25,107 nt of DNA from Lysobacter_K sp043738095 (GCA_043738095.1 JAYSZI010000033.1:1-25107); one strand, 5' to 3'; shown: positions 8,119 through 16,482, counted from the first letter of the stretch. Numbers and translations: made by a program. The notes: generated from the letters alone by a model not told the origin.

Positions 8119-8146
8119 GGCCCGATCACTTTTAGTCGGGCCTTTT
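8119..8146 (+). terminator. Intrinsic terminator downstream of the DUF1206 gene
   Basis: GGCCCGA (8119-8125) and TCGGGCC (8136-8142) form a perfect 7-bp stem around a 10-base loop. TTTT follows at 8143-8146. No other gene lies between it and the DUF1206 stop. Confidence 0.8.
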
Positions 8147-8199
8147 GGCGGTGCGCAAGCCCGACCCTCTGCCATTGCTGGTAATTGGGCGGATATGTC

Positions 8200-8394
8200 A
8201 TGACGCCATACGTTGAAGCCCTGCTACGCGAACTGAGCAATGATTTGCCGCTCATGGCAAGTTCGATGAGTCCCGCTGCCTTCCGCGAGGCTGCGTTGTT
8301 CCGCTGCAGCGAGATCTTGACACTCGCTCCCCAAATCGACGGGCCTTCAGTGGCGCTCGCGATGGAGCGCCTGCGCACGGTCTACGGCTGGTAG
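8200..8394 (+). CDS. Small hypothetical protein (64 residues)
   Basis: This open frame (MTPYVEALLRELSNDL...RTVYGW) has a balanced, amphipathic-helical composition unlike the arginine-rich shadow frames around it. It has GGCGGA at 8188-8193 as a possible ribosome binding site, and a terminator-like hairpin begins six bases after its stop. It has no signal peptide, membrane segment or cysteine. I recognise no family and assign no function. It is also open to a TTG at 8185, but ATG 8200 fits the binding site better. The gene is plausible but not proven. Confidence 0.5.
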   Translation: MTPYVEALLRELSNDLPLMASSMSPAAFREAALFRCSEILTLAPQIDGPSVALAMERLRTVYGW

Positions 8395-8399
8395 GGCCG

Positions 8400-8438
8400 C
8401 GCCGCGAATACTGCGCTTCGCGGCGTCAGGCGTTTTTT
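8400..8438 (+). terminator. Terminator-like hairpin after the small ORF
   Basis: CGCCGCGAA (8400-8408) pairs perfectly with TTCGCGGCG (8417-8425) around an eight-base loop. A TTTTTT run (8433-8438) follows, but after a seven-base gap, so classical termination is less certain. It sits at the convergence point with the efflux operon and could serve either strand as a barrier. Confidence 0.5.
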
Positions 8439-8458
8439 CCTGGACTAAAGCGACCTCG

Positions 8459-8477
8459 CCCCGCTGGCTACCAGGGG
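8459..8477 (-). terminator. Possible end hairpin of the efflux operon
   Basis: CCCC (8459-8462) with GGGG (8474-8477), and TGG (8465-8467) with CCA (8471-8473), form a short bulged stem 27 bases beyond the stop of the outer-membrane channel gene. No T-run follows on the minus strand. It may define the transcript end only weakly. Confidence 0.3.
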
Positions 8478-8503
8478 ACTGCGACGCTGCAGCATCGCGT
8501 GCC

Positions 8504-9976
8504 CTATCGCCGTACCCCCACCGCCTCGCGCAGCGGCACGCGCGTTGGCCAGCCGCCCGCCATCGCCTTGTACACCGCGATCGCGCCGGTGACGCTGCGA
8601 GTGCGTGCATCGGCGAACGCATCCTGCGCCTGCAACTGGGTGCGCTGCGCATCGAGCACTTCGAACAGATCGGTCGCGCCGGCATCGAAGCGCACCTGCG
8701 CCAGTCGCGCGGCGTTGGCGCTGGCGCGGGAGGCGCGCTCGAGGTGGCCATCTTCGACGCGCGCATGGCCGTAGCGCACCAACGCATTTTCGGTGTCCTC
8801 CAGGGCGAGCATGACGGTTTGCTGGTAACGCGCGAGTTCGCCCGCAGCGTCGGCGTCGGACGCGGCGATGCGCGCACGCACGCGGCCGATGTCGAGAAAC
8901 GACCAGTCGATCCCGAGCGCGACCAACCGGGTCTCGCTGCCGCGTTCGAACAGCGCGCCGGCATCGATCGCGTGGCTGCCGATCAGGCCGCCGAGGGTGA
9001 AGCGCGGGAATAGGTCGGCAGTGGCGACGCCGATGCGCGCGGTCGCAGCGTGCAGACGATGTTCGGCGCCGACGACATCGGGGCGGCGGCGCAACAATTC
9101 GCCCGGGGTGCCGGCGTTGATAGCTGCGGGCAGCGACGGCAACGCGCGCTGCGTTTCGAGTTCGGCGATCAATGCACCCGGTTCCTGTCCGGTCAACACC
9201 GCAAGCCGGTGCATGGTGACGGCGACTGCGGCTTCGAGCGCGGGCACGCGCGCACGGGTCGCCTCAAGCTGCGCGCTCGCGCGCGAGGTATCGAAGTCGG
9301 TGCCGCGACCTTCGGCATGGCGCGCTGTAACCAGGCGCAAGGTGTCGCGCTGGTTGTCGGCGTTCTCGCGGGCGACGCGCAGGCGCTCCTGCAGCCCGCG
9401 CAGATCGGCGTAGCTGCGTGCGACTTCGCCCACGATCGCGATCTGCAGGGCATCGAGGTCGGCGGCCGTCGCCCACGCTTGCGCGCGCTGCGATTCGACG
9501 TTGCGGCGAACGCGTCCAAACAAGTCGAGTTCCCAGCCGGCGACGATGCCGGCTTCGTAGCTCTTGCCGTCGCGCGCCTCACGCGCCACGCCAGGCAACT
9601 GATCGGCGCTCGCGCGCGCGTCGCTCGCGCTCGCACTGGCGGTGAGTGTCGGCCAGCGATCGAACCGAGCGCCGCGCAACAGCGCATTGGCCCGATCGAA
9701 GCGACTGAGCGCGATGCGCAGATCGTGGTTGGCGACCAGCGCCTCGTCGACCAGTTGCGTCAGCAGCGGGTCGCCGAAGCTGTGCCAGAACTCGGCATCG
9801 GCAGCAGGCGTCGAGGACGCGACGACGTTGGCTGACGCGCCCTGCGGCGCGGTCGCTATTGAGTCGCGTGCAAACCGCTCCGGCGTCGGCACAGTCGGTC
9901 GCACGAAATCCGGGCCAACGGTGCACGCCGCAAGCAGCGCGCTCGCCACGGCAACGGTCAGGACACGCGTCACCAT
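8504..9976 (-). CDS. RND efflux outer-membrane lipoprotein (NodT/OprM family)
   Basis: The 490-residue channel subunit starts with a lipoprotein signal (ALLAAC, lipidated Cys18), followed by TVGPDFVRPTVPTP, a hallmark of the OprM/NodT family. Two long helical halves repeat the TolC-type fold, including REARDGKSYEAGIVAGWELD and LRRRPDVVGAEHRLHAATA. It would form the trimeric outer-membrane duct of the tripartite pump encoded just upstream. Its ATG overlaps the end of the SDR gene by seven bases (CCATGGTGAC region), so the two are translationally coupled. It is the last gene of the operon and has normal length. The substrate cannot be told from the sequence. Confidence 0.95.
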   Translation of the reverse strand: MVTRVLTVAVASALLAACTVGPDFVRPTVPTPERFARDSIATAPQGASANVVASSTPAADAEFWHSFGDPLLTQLVDEALVANHDLRIALSRFDRANALLRGARFDRWPTLTASASASDARASADQLPGVAREARDGKSYEAGIVAGWELDLFGRVRRNVESQRAQAWATAADLDALQIAIVGEVARSYADLRGLQERLRVARENADNQRDTLRLVTARHAEGRGTDFDTSRASAQLEATRARVPALEAAVAVTMHRLAVLTGQEPGALIAELETQRALPSLPAAINAGTPGELLRRRPDVVGAEHRLHAATARIGVATADLFPRFTLGGLIGSHAIDAGALFERGSETRLVALGIDWSFLDIGRVRARIAASDADAAGELARYQQTVMLALEDTENALVRYGHARVEDGHLERASRASANAARLAQVRFDAGATDLFEVLDAQRTQLQAQDAFADARTRSVTGAIAVYKAMAGGWPTRVPLREAVGVRR

Positions 9977-10701
9977 GGCAGCACCTCGCCCTGGTGCACG
10001 AAGCTGCCGTTCGGGCCCGAACCGTTGAGCAGCGCCATCGCCACGCTGGTCCTGGCGCCTTCAACCACGTCCAGGTCGCCGCCGGCGTTCATGTCGGTTT
10101 TCACCGAGCCCGGATGCACCGCGTTGACCTTGATCGCACTGTCGCGCAGCTCGTAGGCCAGGTGCACGGTCCATGAGTTGACGGCGCTCTTCGAGGCGTC
10201 GTATGCCGGCACCTTGAAGTCGTAGATAGGCGACGCCGGGTCGCTGTGGTGCGCGAGCGAGCCGAGCAGGCTCGACACGTTGACGATGCGCCCCGCGTCC
10301 GACTTGCGCAGCAGCGGCAGGAACGCCTTGGTCACGGCGACGACGCCGAACACGTTGGTCTCGAACGTTTCGCGCCAGGTCTGCAACGACTGTTCGGACG
10401 GCGGCTTGGCGACGTCATCGGTGAAGATGCCGGCGTTGTTGACCAGGATGTCGAGCCGGCCGTGCTCGCGCGCGACCGCTTCGACGGCGGTGGTGATGCT
10501 CGCGGCATCGGTCACGTCGAGCGCGATCGCCGACACCGACAGGCCCTCGGTCTGCAACGTACGCGCGGCGTCATCGGTCTTGGCGCGGTCCCGTCCGGCA
10601 AGCAATGTGTGCACGCCGGCCGCGGCGAGTTGGCGCACGGTCTCCAGGCCGATGCCGCGGGTGGCGCCGGTGACGAGCGCGATCTTGGAAGGGGTTTGCA
10701 T
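9970..10701 (-). CDS. Classical SDR-family NAD(P)-dependent oxidoreductase
   Basis: The 243-residue protein contains all classical short-chain dehydrogenase elements: TGATRGIG cofactor loop (residues 11-18), NNAG (88-91), active-site Ser (NVSS, 143-144), and Tyr167/Lys171 in YDASK. Arg38 after the second beta strand (LLAGRD) suggests NADPH preference, which is inference. It resembles carbonyl-reductase-like SDRs with a PG-x-VKTDM segment near the C-terminus. It starts 25 bases after the pump gene with GGAG well placed before its ATG, and it overlaps the channel gene. Its location inside a pump operon suggests it modifies a carbonyl or quinone substrate or inducer of the pump, which is inference. 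Confidence 0.93.
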   Translation of the reverse strand: MQTPSKIALVTGATRGIGLETVRQLAAAGVHTLLAGRDRAKTDDAARTLQTEGLSVSAIALDVTDAASITTAVEAVAREHGRLDILVNNAGIFTDDVAKPPSEQSLQTWRETFETNVFGVVAVTKAFLPLLRKSDAGRIVNVSSLLGSLAHHSDPASPIYDFKVPAYDASKSAVNSWTVHLAYELRDSAIKVNAVHPGSVKTDMNAGGDLDVVEGARTSVAMALLNGSGPNGSFVHQGEVLPW

Positions 10702-10726
10702 GGGAATCTCCAGGGGGAAGGTGGGG

Positions 10727-13700
10727 TCAGACTTGCGCGGTGACGGATGCGGGCAGCGCGGGCTCGGTCGACGTGCGGCGCGTGACCAGCTTGCGCAGTG
10801 CGACGTAGAACACCGGCGTCAGGAACAGGCCGAATAGGGTCACGCCGAGCATGCCGGCGAACACGGTGATGCCGGTGGCCGAGCGCACCTCGCTGCCGGC
10901 GCCGGTGCCGAGCAACAGCGGCACGGTGCCGGCGATGAACGCAATCGAGGTCATTACGATCGGGCGCAGGCGCAGGCGGCAGGCTTCCAGCGCCGCTTCG
11001 ACAATGCCCTTGCCCTGCATCTCCAGTTCGCGGGCGAATTCGACGATCAGGATCGCGTTCTTGCACGCCAGGCCCATCAACACGACCAGGCCGACCTGCA
11101 CGAACACGTTGTTGTCGCCGCCGGTCAGCCACACGCCGGCCAGCGCCGACAGCATCGTCATCGGCACGATCAGGATCACCGCGAGTGGCAGGGTCCAGCT
11201 TTCGTACAGCGCGGCCAGCACCAGGAACGCGAGCAACACCGCCAGTGGAAACACGATCAGCGCTGCATTGCCCTGGGTCGCCTGCTGATAGCTCAGGTCG
11301 GTCCACTCGAAGCCCATGCCGTTGGGCAGCACCTTCGTCGAAAGATCGGTCAGCGTCGCCATCGCCTGCGCCGAGGACAGCAGGCGCGGATCGGCTTCAC
11401 CGGCGAGGTCGGCGGCCGGGTAGCCGTTGTAGCGCAGCACCGGATCGGGACCGTAGGTCTGGTGAATCTTGACCATCGAACCGATCGGCACCATCTCGGC
11501 GCGATCGTTGCGGGTGCGCAGGTTAGCGATGTCCTCGACGCTGTCGCGGAACGAGCCGTCGGCCTGGGCGATGACCTGCCAAGTACGGCCGAACTGGTTG
11601 AAGTCGTTGACGTAGGCCGAGCCGAGGTAGGTCTGCAGCGTGTCGAACAGTTCTGTCAGTGGCACGCCTTGCGCCTTGGCCTTGACCCGATCGACCTCGG
11701 CGTCGAGCTGCGGCACGTTCGCCTGGTAGCTGCTGATCGGGAAGCCCATGCCAGGCGTCTGCATGACCGCGCCCTGGAACGCATTGACCGCGTTCTGCAG
11801 CGCGCCGTAACCGAGGTTGCCGCGGTCTTCGATAAACAGCTGATAGCCCGAACCGTTGCCGAGGCCGAGGATCGGCGGCGGCATGAACGAGAAGGTGAAG
11901 CCTTCCTGCAGCCCGGCGATCTTCTGGTTGATCTCAGCGTTGATTTCCGCCGCGCTGCGGCTGCGCTCGTTGAACGGCTTGAGCGGGAAAAACGCCACGC
12001 CGGTGTTGGGCGTATTGGTGAACTGCAGCGCGTTGAGTCCCGGGAACGCGACCGAGTGGGCGACGCCTTCCGTACTCATCGCGATGTCGCTGACTTTCTT
12101 CAGCAGCTCATCGGTACGCGCAAGCGACGAGCCTTCCGGCAGCTTCACACCCGCAATCAGATAGAGTTTGTCCTGGATCGGAATGAAGCCGCTCGGCACG
12201 ACCTTGAACATCAGCCCGGTCGCGACCAGCAGCACGGCATAGACGAGGAACACTGCTCCGCGCTTGCCGAGCGTGCGCGAGACCGCGCCCTGGTACTTCT
12301 CCGAACCGCGCTTGAAGAAGCGATTGAACGGGCGGAACAACCAGCCGCCGAACAGCCGGTCGATCACACGCGATGGCGCGTCCTTCGGTGCGTCGTGGGC
12401 TTTCAGCAAGCGCGCAGCGAGCGCCGGTGACAGCGTCAGCGAGTTGATCGCCGAGATCACCGTCGAGATCGCGATGGTCACCGCGAACTGCTTGTAGAAC
12501 TGACCGGTCACGCCCGACAGGAACGCCATCGGCACGAAAACCGCGCACAGCACCAATGCGATCGCGATGATCGGCCCGGACACTTCCTTCATCGCCTGAT
12601 GGGCCGCCGCCATCGGGGTCAGACCTTCCTCGATATTGCGTTCGACGTTTTCCACGACCACGATCGCGTCGTCGACGACGATGCCGATCGCGAGCACCAG
12701 GCCGAACAGGCTGAGCGTGTTGATCGAGAAGCCGAGCAAGTACAGCGCGCCGAACGTGCCGACGATCGAGACCGGCACCGCGATCAACGGGATGATCGAG
12801 GCGCGCCAGGTCTGCAGGAACAGGATCACCACCAGCACGACCAGCAGCACCGCTTCCAGCAACGTGGTCACCACTGCCTTGATCGAGTCGCGCACGAAGA
12901 TCGTGGTGTCGTAGACGGCCTCGTACTGGATGCCGGCCGGGAAGCGCTTGGCCACGTCGTCCATGTTGGCAATGACCGCTTCCTGGATCTCCAGCGCGTT
13001 GGCGCCTGGCGCCTGGAAAATGCCGATGGCGACCGCGTTCTTGCCGTCGAGCTGCGAGCGCAGCGTGTAGTCGCCGGCGCCCAACTCGAGGCGGGCGACG
13101 TCGGACAACCGCACGATCTCGCCGCCATCGCCGCTCTCGAGCACGATGTTGCCGAATTCTTCCACGGTGCGCAGGCGGCCCTGGGCGTTGATCAGGGTCA
13201 GGAAATCGCTGCTGGGGATCGGCTCGGCGCCGAGCTGGCCGGCCGAGACCTGCACGTTCTGTTCGCGCATCGCCCGCAGCACGTCGCCTGCAGTTAATCC
13301 TCGCGACGCGATCTTGTCCGGATCCAGCCACGCGCGCATCGCGTAGTCGCCGCCGCCGAAGATCTGCGCATCGCCGACGCCGGGCAAGCGCGCCAAGGCG
13401 TCCTTCACATGCATGCGCGCGTAGTTGCGCAGGTACAGCGTGTCGTACTTGCCGTCCGGTGAGGTCAGGTGCACCACCATCAGGAACGTCGGCGACTGCT
13501 TCTGCGTGGTGACGCCTTGGCGGCGCACGTCTTCGGGCAGTCGCGCCAAGGCCTGGCTGACGCGGTTCTGCACGCGCACGGCGGCGTCATCGGCATCGGT
13601 GCCCGGACGGAAGGTCACGGTGATGACCAGCACGCCGTCGGAGCCGGCAACCGACTTGATGTACATCATGTTCTCGACGCCGTTGATCGCTTCCTCCAGC

Positions 13701-13897
13701 GGCGTCGCCACAGTTTCGGCGATCACCTTCGGATTGGCGCCGGGGTACACCGTACGCACGACCACCGACGGCGGCACGACCTCGGGGTATTCGCTGATCG
13801 GCAGCAGCGGGATCGCGATCAGGCCGGCGGCGAAGATGAGGATCGACAACACCGCGGCGAAGATCGGTCGGTCGATGAAGAACCTAGAAAAGTCCAT
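10727..13897 (-). CDS. RND multidrug efflux pump, inner-membrane transporter (MexF-like, HAE1 family)
   Basis: This 1056-residue transporter begins MDFSRFFIDRPIFAAVLSIL, as MexF-type pumps do. It has 12 expected membrane helices with two large periplasmic loops. The TM4 proton-relay aspartates are Asp409-Asp410 in GIVVDDAIVVVENVERN. The LTSPDGKYDTLYLRNYA segment is close to MexF, judged from memory. The start is ATG 13897, preceded by AAGGAA at suitable spacing; the frame is open to 14044, but the extra residues are not RND-like. A 16-bp hairpin lies between it and the adaptor gene. With the adaptor and channel it would export drugs or toxic metabolites using the proton gradient. Confidence 0.96.
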   Translation of the reverse strand: MDFSRFFIDRPIFAAVLSILIFAAGLIAIPLLPISEYPEVVPPSVVVRTVYPGANPKVIAETVATPLEEAINGVENMMYIKSVAGSDGVLVITVTFRPGTDADDAAVRVQNRVSQALARLPEDVRRQGVTTQKQSPTFLMVVHLTSPDGKYDTLYLRNYARMHVKDALARLPGVGDAQIFGGGDYAMRAWLDPDKIASRGLTAGDVLRAMREQNVQVSAGQLGAEPIPSSDFLTLINAQGRLRTVEEFGNIVLESGDGGEIVRLSDVARLELGAGDYTLRSQLDGKNAVAIGIFQAPGANALEIQEAVIANMDDVAKRFPAGIQYEAVYDTTIFVRDSIKAVVTTLLEAVLLVVLVVILFLQTWRASIIPLIAVPVSIVGTFGALYLLGFSINTLSLFGLVLAIGIVVDDAIVVVENVERNIEEGLTPMAAAHQAMKEVSGPIIAIALVLCAVFVPMAFLSGVTGQFYKQFAVTIAISTVISAINSLTLSPALAARLLKAHDAPKDAPSRVIDRLFGGWLFRPFNRFFKRGSEKYQGAVSRTLGKRGAVFLVYAVLLVATGLMFKVVPSGFIPIQDKLYLIAGVKLPEGSSLARTDELLKKVSDIAMSTEGVAHSVAFPGLNALQFTNTPNTGVAFFPLKPFNERSRSAAEINAEINQKIAGLQEGFTFSFMPPPILGLGNGSGYQLFIEDRGNLGYGALQNAVNAFQGAVMQTPGMGFPISSYQANVPQLDAEVDRVKAKAQGVPLTELFDTLQTYLGSAYVNDFNQFGRTWQVIAQADGSFRDSVEDIANLRTRNDRAEMVPIGSMVKIHQTYGPDPVLRYNGYPAADLAGEADPRLLSSAQAMATLTDLSTKVLPNGMGFEWTDLSYQQATQGNAALIVFPLAVLLAFLVLAALYESWTLPLAVILIVPMTMLSALAGVWLTGGDNNVFVQVGLVVLMGLACKNAILIVEFARELEMQGKGIVEAALEACRLRLRPIVMTSIAFIAGTVPLLLGTGAGSEVRSATGITVFAGMLGVTLFGLFLTPVFYVALRKLVTRRTSTEPALPASVTAQV

Positions 13898-13992
13898 GGC
13901 ATGTTCCTTGTACGGCCCACGGCCGCGTGAGTTGCTCCGGCCCACCCGCGATTGCAGGCAGGTGTCGGTGTTCTTTTGAGGCCGTGGCCCCG

Positions 13993-14036
13993 GCCGACCC
14001 TTCCTGCGCGGGGGGAGGACGCGCGGAAGGGTCGGC
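13993..14036 (-). other. Strong intercistronic hairpin between adaptor and pump genes
   Basis: GCCGACCCTTCC (13993-14004) is perfectly complementary to GGAAGGGTCGGC (14025-14036). Inside it GCGCG (14006-14010) pairs with CGCGC (14020-14024), with one bulged T and a purine-rich loop. No T-run follows in the direction of transcription, so it does not look like an intrinsic terminator. It lies in the only long gap (180 bases) of an otherwise coupled operon. Possible roles are stabilising the adaptor part of the mRNA or attenuating pump expression; both are inference. Confidence 0.7.
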
Positions 14037-14077
14037 GGCATCAAGCGGGAGGCGGGATCAGCCCGACGAGGAGGGCA

Positions 14078-15283
14078 TCACTTCGCTCCCGCGGCGCTTG
14101 CCACCTGCAAGCCCGGCGCCGGCGCGCCCATCGCGATCGTCTTCGGCGCGACCGGCATGCCGGGGAAGAACACTTTCTGCACGCCGTGCACGATCACCTT
14201 GTCCTGCGGCGTCAGTCCCGACGTCACCACGCGCAGGCCGTCGACCATGCGGCCGAGCACGATGTCCTTGCGCATGGCGGCGTTCTTCGGCCCGAGCACG
14301 TAGACGTACTTGCGGTCCTGATCGGTCAGCACCGCCTTGTCGTCGATCAGCAGCGCGCGCGTCTCGGTATTGCCTTCCAGTTGCACGCGTGCAAACAGGC
14401 CGGGCGTGAACACGTGGTCGGGATTGGCGAGCACGGCGCGCGCGCGGATGGTGCCCGTGCGCGGGTCGACCTGGTTGTCGACGAAGTCGACCGTACCCGC
14501 ATGCGGATAGCCGGTCTCGTTGGCGAGGCCGACGCGCACCGCGTTCCTCGACTCGGCGCGTTCGCCATTGCGCGACGATTCGTTGTAGCGCAGGAACGTC
14601 TGTTCATCGCTCTCGAAATACACGTGCACCGGATCGAGCGACACCAATGTCGTCAGCAGCGTGGTGTCGGCCTGGGCGAGGTTGCCGGTGGTGACGAGCG
14701 CACGACCGGCGCGGCCGCTGATCGGCGAGCGCACCTGGGTGAACTGCAGGTCGAGCCGCGCGCTGGCGACTGCGGCTTCGGCGGCGCGCACCGAGGCGTT
14801 TCCTTGCGCGGTCGCGGCCTTGCGCGTGTCGAACTCCTCGCGCGAGATCGCCTGCACCGCAAGCAGGTTGCGGGCGCGCACGTCCTGGCTCTGCGCCAGG
14901 CGCGCTTCGCTGCGCGCGCGTTCCAGGTTGGCCTGGGCGCGATCGAGTTCGGCGCGGTAGCGGCGCTGGTCGATCACGAACAACAGGTCGCCCTTGTTGA
15001 CCGGTTGGCCTTCTTCGTAAGCGACGCGTTCGACATAGCCACTGACGCGCGGCCGCAGGTCGACGGTTTCCACCGCAGTGACGCGGCCGGTGAAATCGTC
15101 CCACTGGCGCACGGGTTTGCTCAGCACCGTGGCGACGCTGACTTCCGGCGGCGGTGGCATGGCCGCACTGGGCGCGGCCTGGCTGCCGCAGCCGACGGCG
15201 GCCAAAGCGATCAGAACGCTCGCGGCCAGCGCGAGGATCGGGAGCCCGGTACCGGAGCGGGCGAGGTGCTTGGACGGAGTCAT
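14078..15283 (-). CDS. RND efflux periplasmic adaptor (membrane fusion lipoprotein, MexE-like)
   Basis: The 401-residue protein has a lipoprotein signal ending ALAAVGC (Cys32). The biotinyl-lipoyl-like half motif RPRVSGYVERVAYEEGQPVNKG and the second half RSPISGRAGRALVTTGNLA flank a helical hairpin (about residues 110-185). Beta-barrel and membrane-proximal domains follow. The WDDFTGRVTAVETVDLRPR start of the mature domain is typical of MexE-type adaptors. It bridges the pump and the outer-membrane duct. Its ATG overlaps the stop of the upstream SDR-like gene (ATGA). Confidence 0.95.
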   Translation of the reverse strand: MTPSKHLARSGTGLPILALAASVLIALAAVGCGSQAAPSAAMPPPPEVSVATVLSKPVRQWDDFTGRVTAVETVDLRPRVSGYVERVAYEEGQPVNKGDLLFVIDQRRYRAELDRAQANLERARSEARLAQSQDVRARNLLAVQAISREEFDTRKAATAQGNASVRAAEAAVASARLDLQFTQVRSPISGRAGRALVTTGNLAQADTTLLTTLVSLDPVHVYFESDEQTFLRYNESSRNGERAESRNAVRVGLANETGYPHAGTVDFVDNQVDPRTGTIRARAVLANPDHVFTPGLFARVQLEGNTETRALLIDDKAVLTDQDRKYVYVLGPKNAAMRKDIVLGRMVDGLRVVTSGLTPQDKVIVHGVQKVFFPGMPVAPKTIAMGAPAPGLQVASAAGAK

Positions 15284-16122
15284 CGGTGGCGTTCCTGTTT
15301 GGATTTGAAGGAGCTGAGCGTCTGCAGCAGCGTGCGCGCGTCCTGCAGACAGCGTGCTGGCAGCAGGGTGGGGGTGCTATCCGGATCTTGTGCAGCGGGG
15401 GCGTGCGCCGCGCTTGCTGGCATCGGGCGCGCGCGCGCGGCATGACGGACGATCGCGCGCGTGGGCGCGATCGCTTCCGCAGGGTCGATCAACGCGAGCG
15501 CGCGCTGGCCGACTTCCAATGCCGTCGGCCACTGCGGGCACGCACAACCGGCGTTCGCGTCGGTGCGGACCGGACTGTCGACGGCGAGCAACTGCAGCCG
15601 CACCGACAACGCCAGCGCTTCGTCGTGCAGCACGCGCGCGAGCATCTGCAGCGCCGCACCCGCGATCGAGCGATAGCCGTGTCCAGCCCAGGGGTGCTCG
15701 CCGCCGGGGCCGCCGATCAGCACATAGCTGCCGCCGCGATTGGCCTGTGCGAGCAGCGGTAGCAGGTGGCGGGCGGCCACCAGGTGCGGCAACAACTGCT
15801 CGTCGAGTTGGCGCCGCAACACCGCGGCGGGTTGATCGAGCAGGCGGCCGCGCGCGTCGCTGGCAGCGACCACCGCGATCACGCCGGCGAGCGGTCGGCC
15901 GAGTTCGCGCAGGGTGGTCGCAAGTTCGGTGCCGCCGGTGTCCTGTTGCAGCTGCGCCGGCAGCGCGACCAGGTCGGCGTCGCGGTAGGCGCTGCGCAGC
16001 GCGTCGCATTCGTGGTCGGCTGCGGCCACCGCGATGACGGGTCGACCGGCAGCAATCGCCGCCTGCAGCACGCCGCGGCCGACTGCGGTCGCAGCACCGA
16101 CGACGACCAGGGCCGATTTCAT
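15280..16122 (-). CDS. SDR-fold protein with degenerate active site
   Basis: The 280-residue protein has a dinucleotide-binding fold of the short-chain dehydrogenase type. A glycine-rich loop GAATAVGRG (residues 9-17) follows the first beta strand. An alternating alpha/beta pattern continues, with a GRPLAGVIAVVAASD strand-loop near 76-90. Where a classical SDR has Ser and YxxxK, this protein has Gly-Gly (IGG, about 136-138) and Tyr150-x3-Ala154 (GYRSIAGAA). Ser and Lys are therefore missing. The C-terminal 50 residues are Ala/Pro-rich and probably disordered. ATG 16122 is chosen because it overlaps the upstream stop as ATGA; the frame is open to 16254. It may be a non-catalytic NAD(P)-binding or sensing protein, which is inference. 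Confidence 0.8.
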   Translation of the reverse strand: MKSALVVVGAATAVGRGVLQAAIAAGRPVIAVAAADHECDALRSAYRDADLVALPAQLQQDTGGTELATTLRELGRPLAGVIAVVAASDARGRLLDQPAAVLRRQLDEQLLPHLVAARHLLPLLAQANRGGSYVLIGGPGGEHPWAGHGYRSIAGAALQMLARVLHDEALALSVRLQLLAVDSPVRTDANAGCACPQWPTALEVGQRALALIDPAEAIAPTRAIVRHAARARPMPASAAHAPAAQDPDSTPTLLPARCLQDARTLLQTLSSFKSKQERHR

Positions 16123-16388
16123 TGTCCCGCTCCCAGGATTCGCCTTCCCGAATGCGGGACATTGCGGGCGCGCGCCCAACGGGCCGCCACGGTGGTGAGC
16201 AGCGGCAGCACCAGCATCGCGACGGGCAGGCCGATGGTGAAGGCGAGCACCCACGCCATCAGCCAGGTCCCCGCCGCACCGGCGGCGAGCCCTTGACGGA
16301 ACACCACGGCAGCCACGCCGATCACACCCGCCATTGCCATCAGCAGGATCGGCAGGAACACAAAACGGGCGAGGCGGGAGGTCGGCAT
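16119..16388 (-). CDS. Small DUF2798-like membrane protein
   Basis: The 89-residue product begins MPTSRLARFVFLPILLMAMA and has two hydrophobic helices (about residues 8-30 and 42-68). It contains GTWLMAWVLAFTIGLPVAML and a basic tail. Length, topology and the W-x-x-AW...F-x-x-GLPVA pattern fit DUF2798, a family without known function. It is the first gene of the efflux operon and its stop overlaps the next ATG (ATGA). ATG 16388 is preferred over the longer frame from 16523, which would run into the LysR promoter. There is no strong ribosome binding site. Confidence 0.75.
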   Translation of the reverse strand: MPTSRLARFVFLPILLMAMAGVIGVAAVVFRQGLAAGAAGTWLMAWVLAFTIGLPVAMLVLPLLTTVAARWARARNVPHSGRRILGAGQ

Positions 16389-16448
16389 GGCGGCGGAAGG
16401 ACGACGGGGAGGCGGGAATGGGGCACAGCCTAGGCCCGCCATCGGCAC

Positions 16449-16476
16449 TTGATTAGCCAGCGATTCAGGGAATAAT
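16449..16476 (+). promoter_or_regulatory. Putative promoter of the LysR regulator gene
   Basis: TTGATT (16449-16454) and AATAAT (16471-16476) form a plausible -35/-10 pair with 16-bp spacing, about 58 bases before the LysR ATG. The -10 lies inside a short inverted repeat, which is compatible with autoregulation. Confidence 0.45.
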
Positions 16477-16482
16477 TGTCCC
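16468..16482. promoter_or_regulatory. Candidate LysR binding palindrome in the divergent promoter
   Basis: GGGA-ATAATTG-TCCC is an inverted repeat with an AT-rich centre in the 146-bp region between the LysR gene and the efflux operon. LysR proteins commonly bind such interrupted dyads (T-N11-A class) between divergent genes. The arms are only four bases, so chance occurrence cannot be excluded. Confidence 0.4.

Noticed and set aside
9193..9687. 164-codon minus-strand frame inside the outer-membrane channel gene
   Set aside because: It is a shifted frame of the channel gene with Ala/Arg/Ser bias only. The channel frame keeps its family pattern across the stretch.
12108..13331. 407-codon frame within the RND pump gene
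   Set aside because: It is an alternative frame on the same strand as the pump with Arg/Asp/Gly-rich composition. The pump frame has continuous family similarity through the region.
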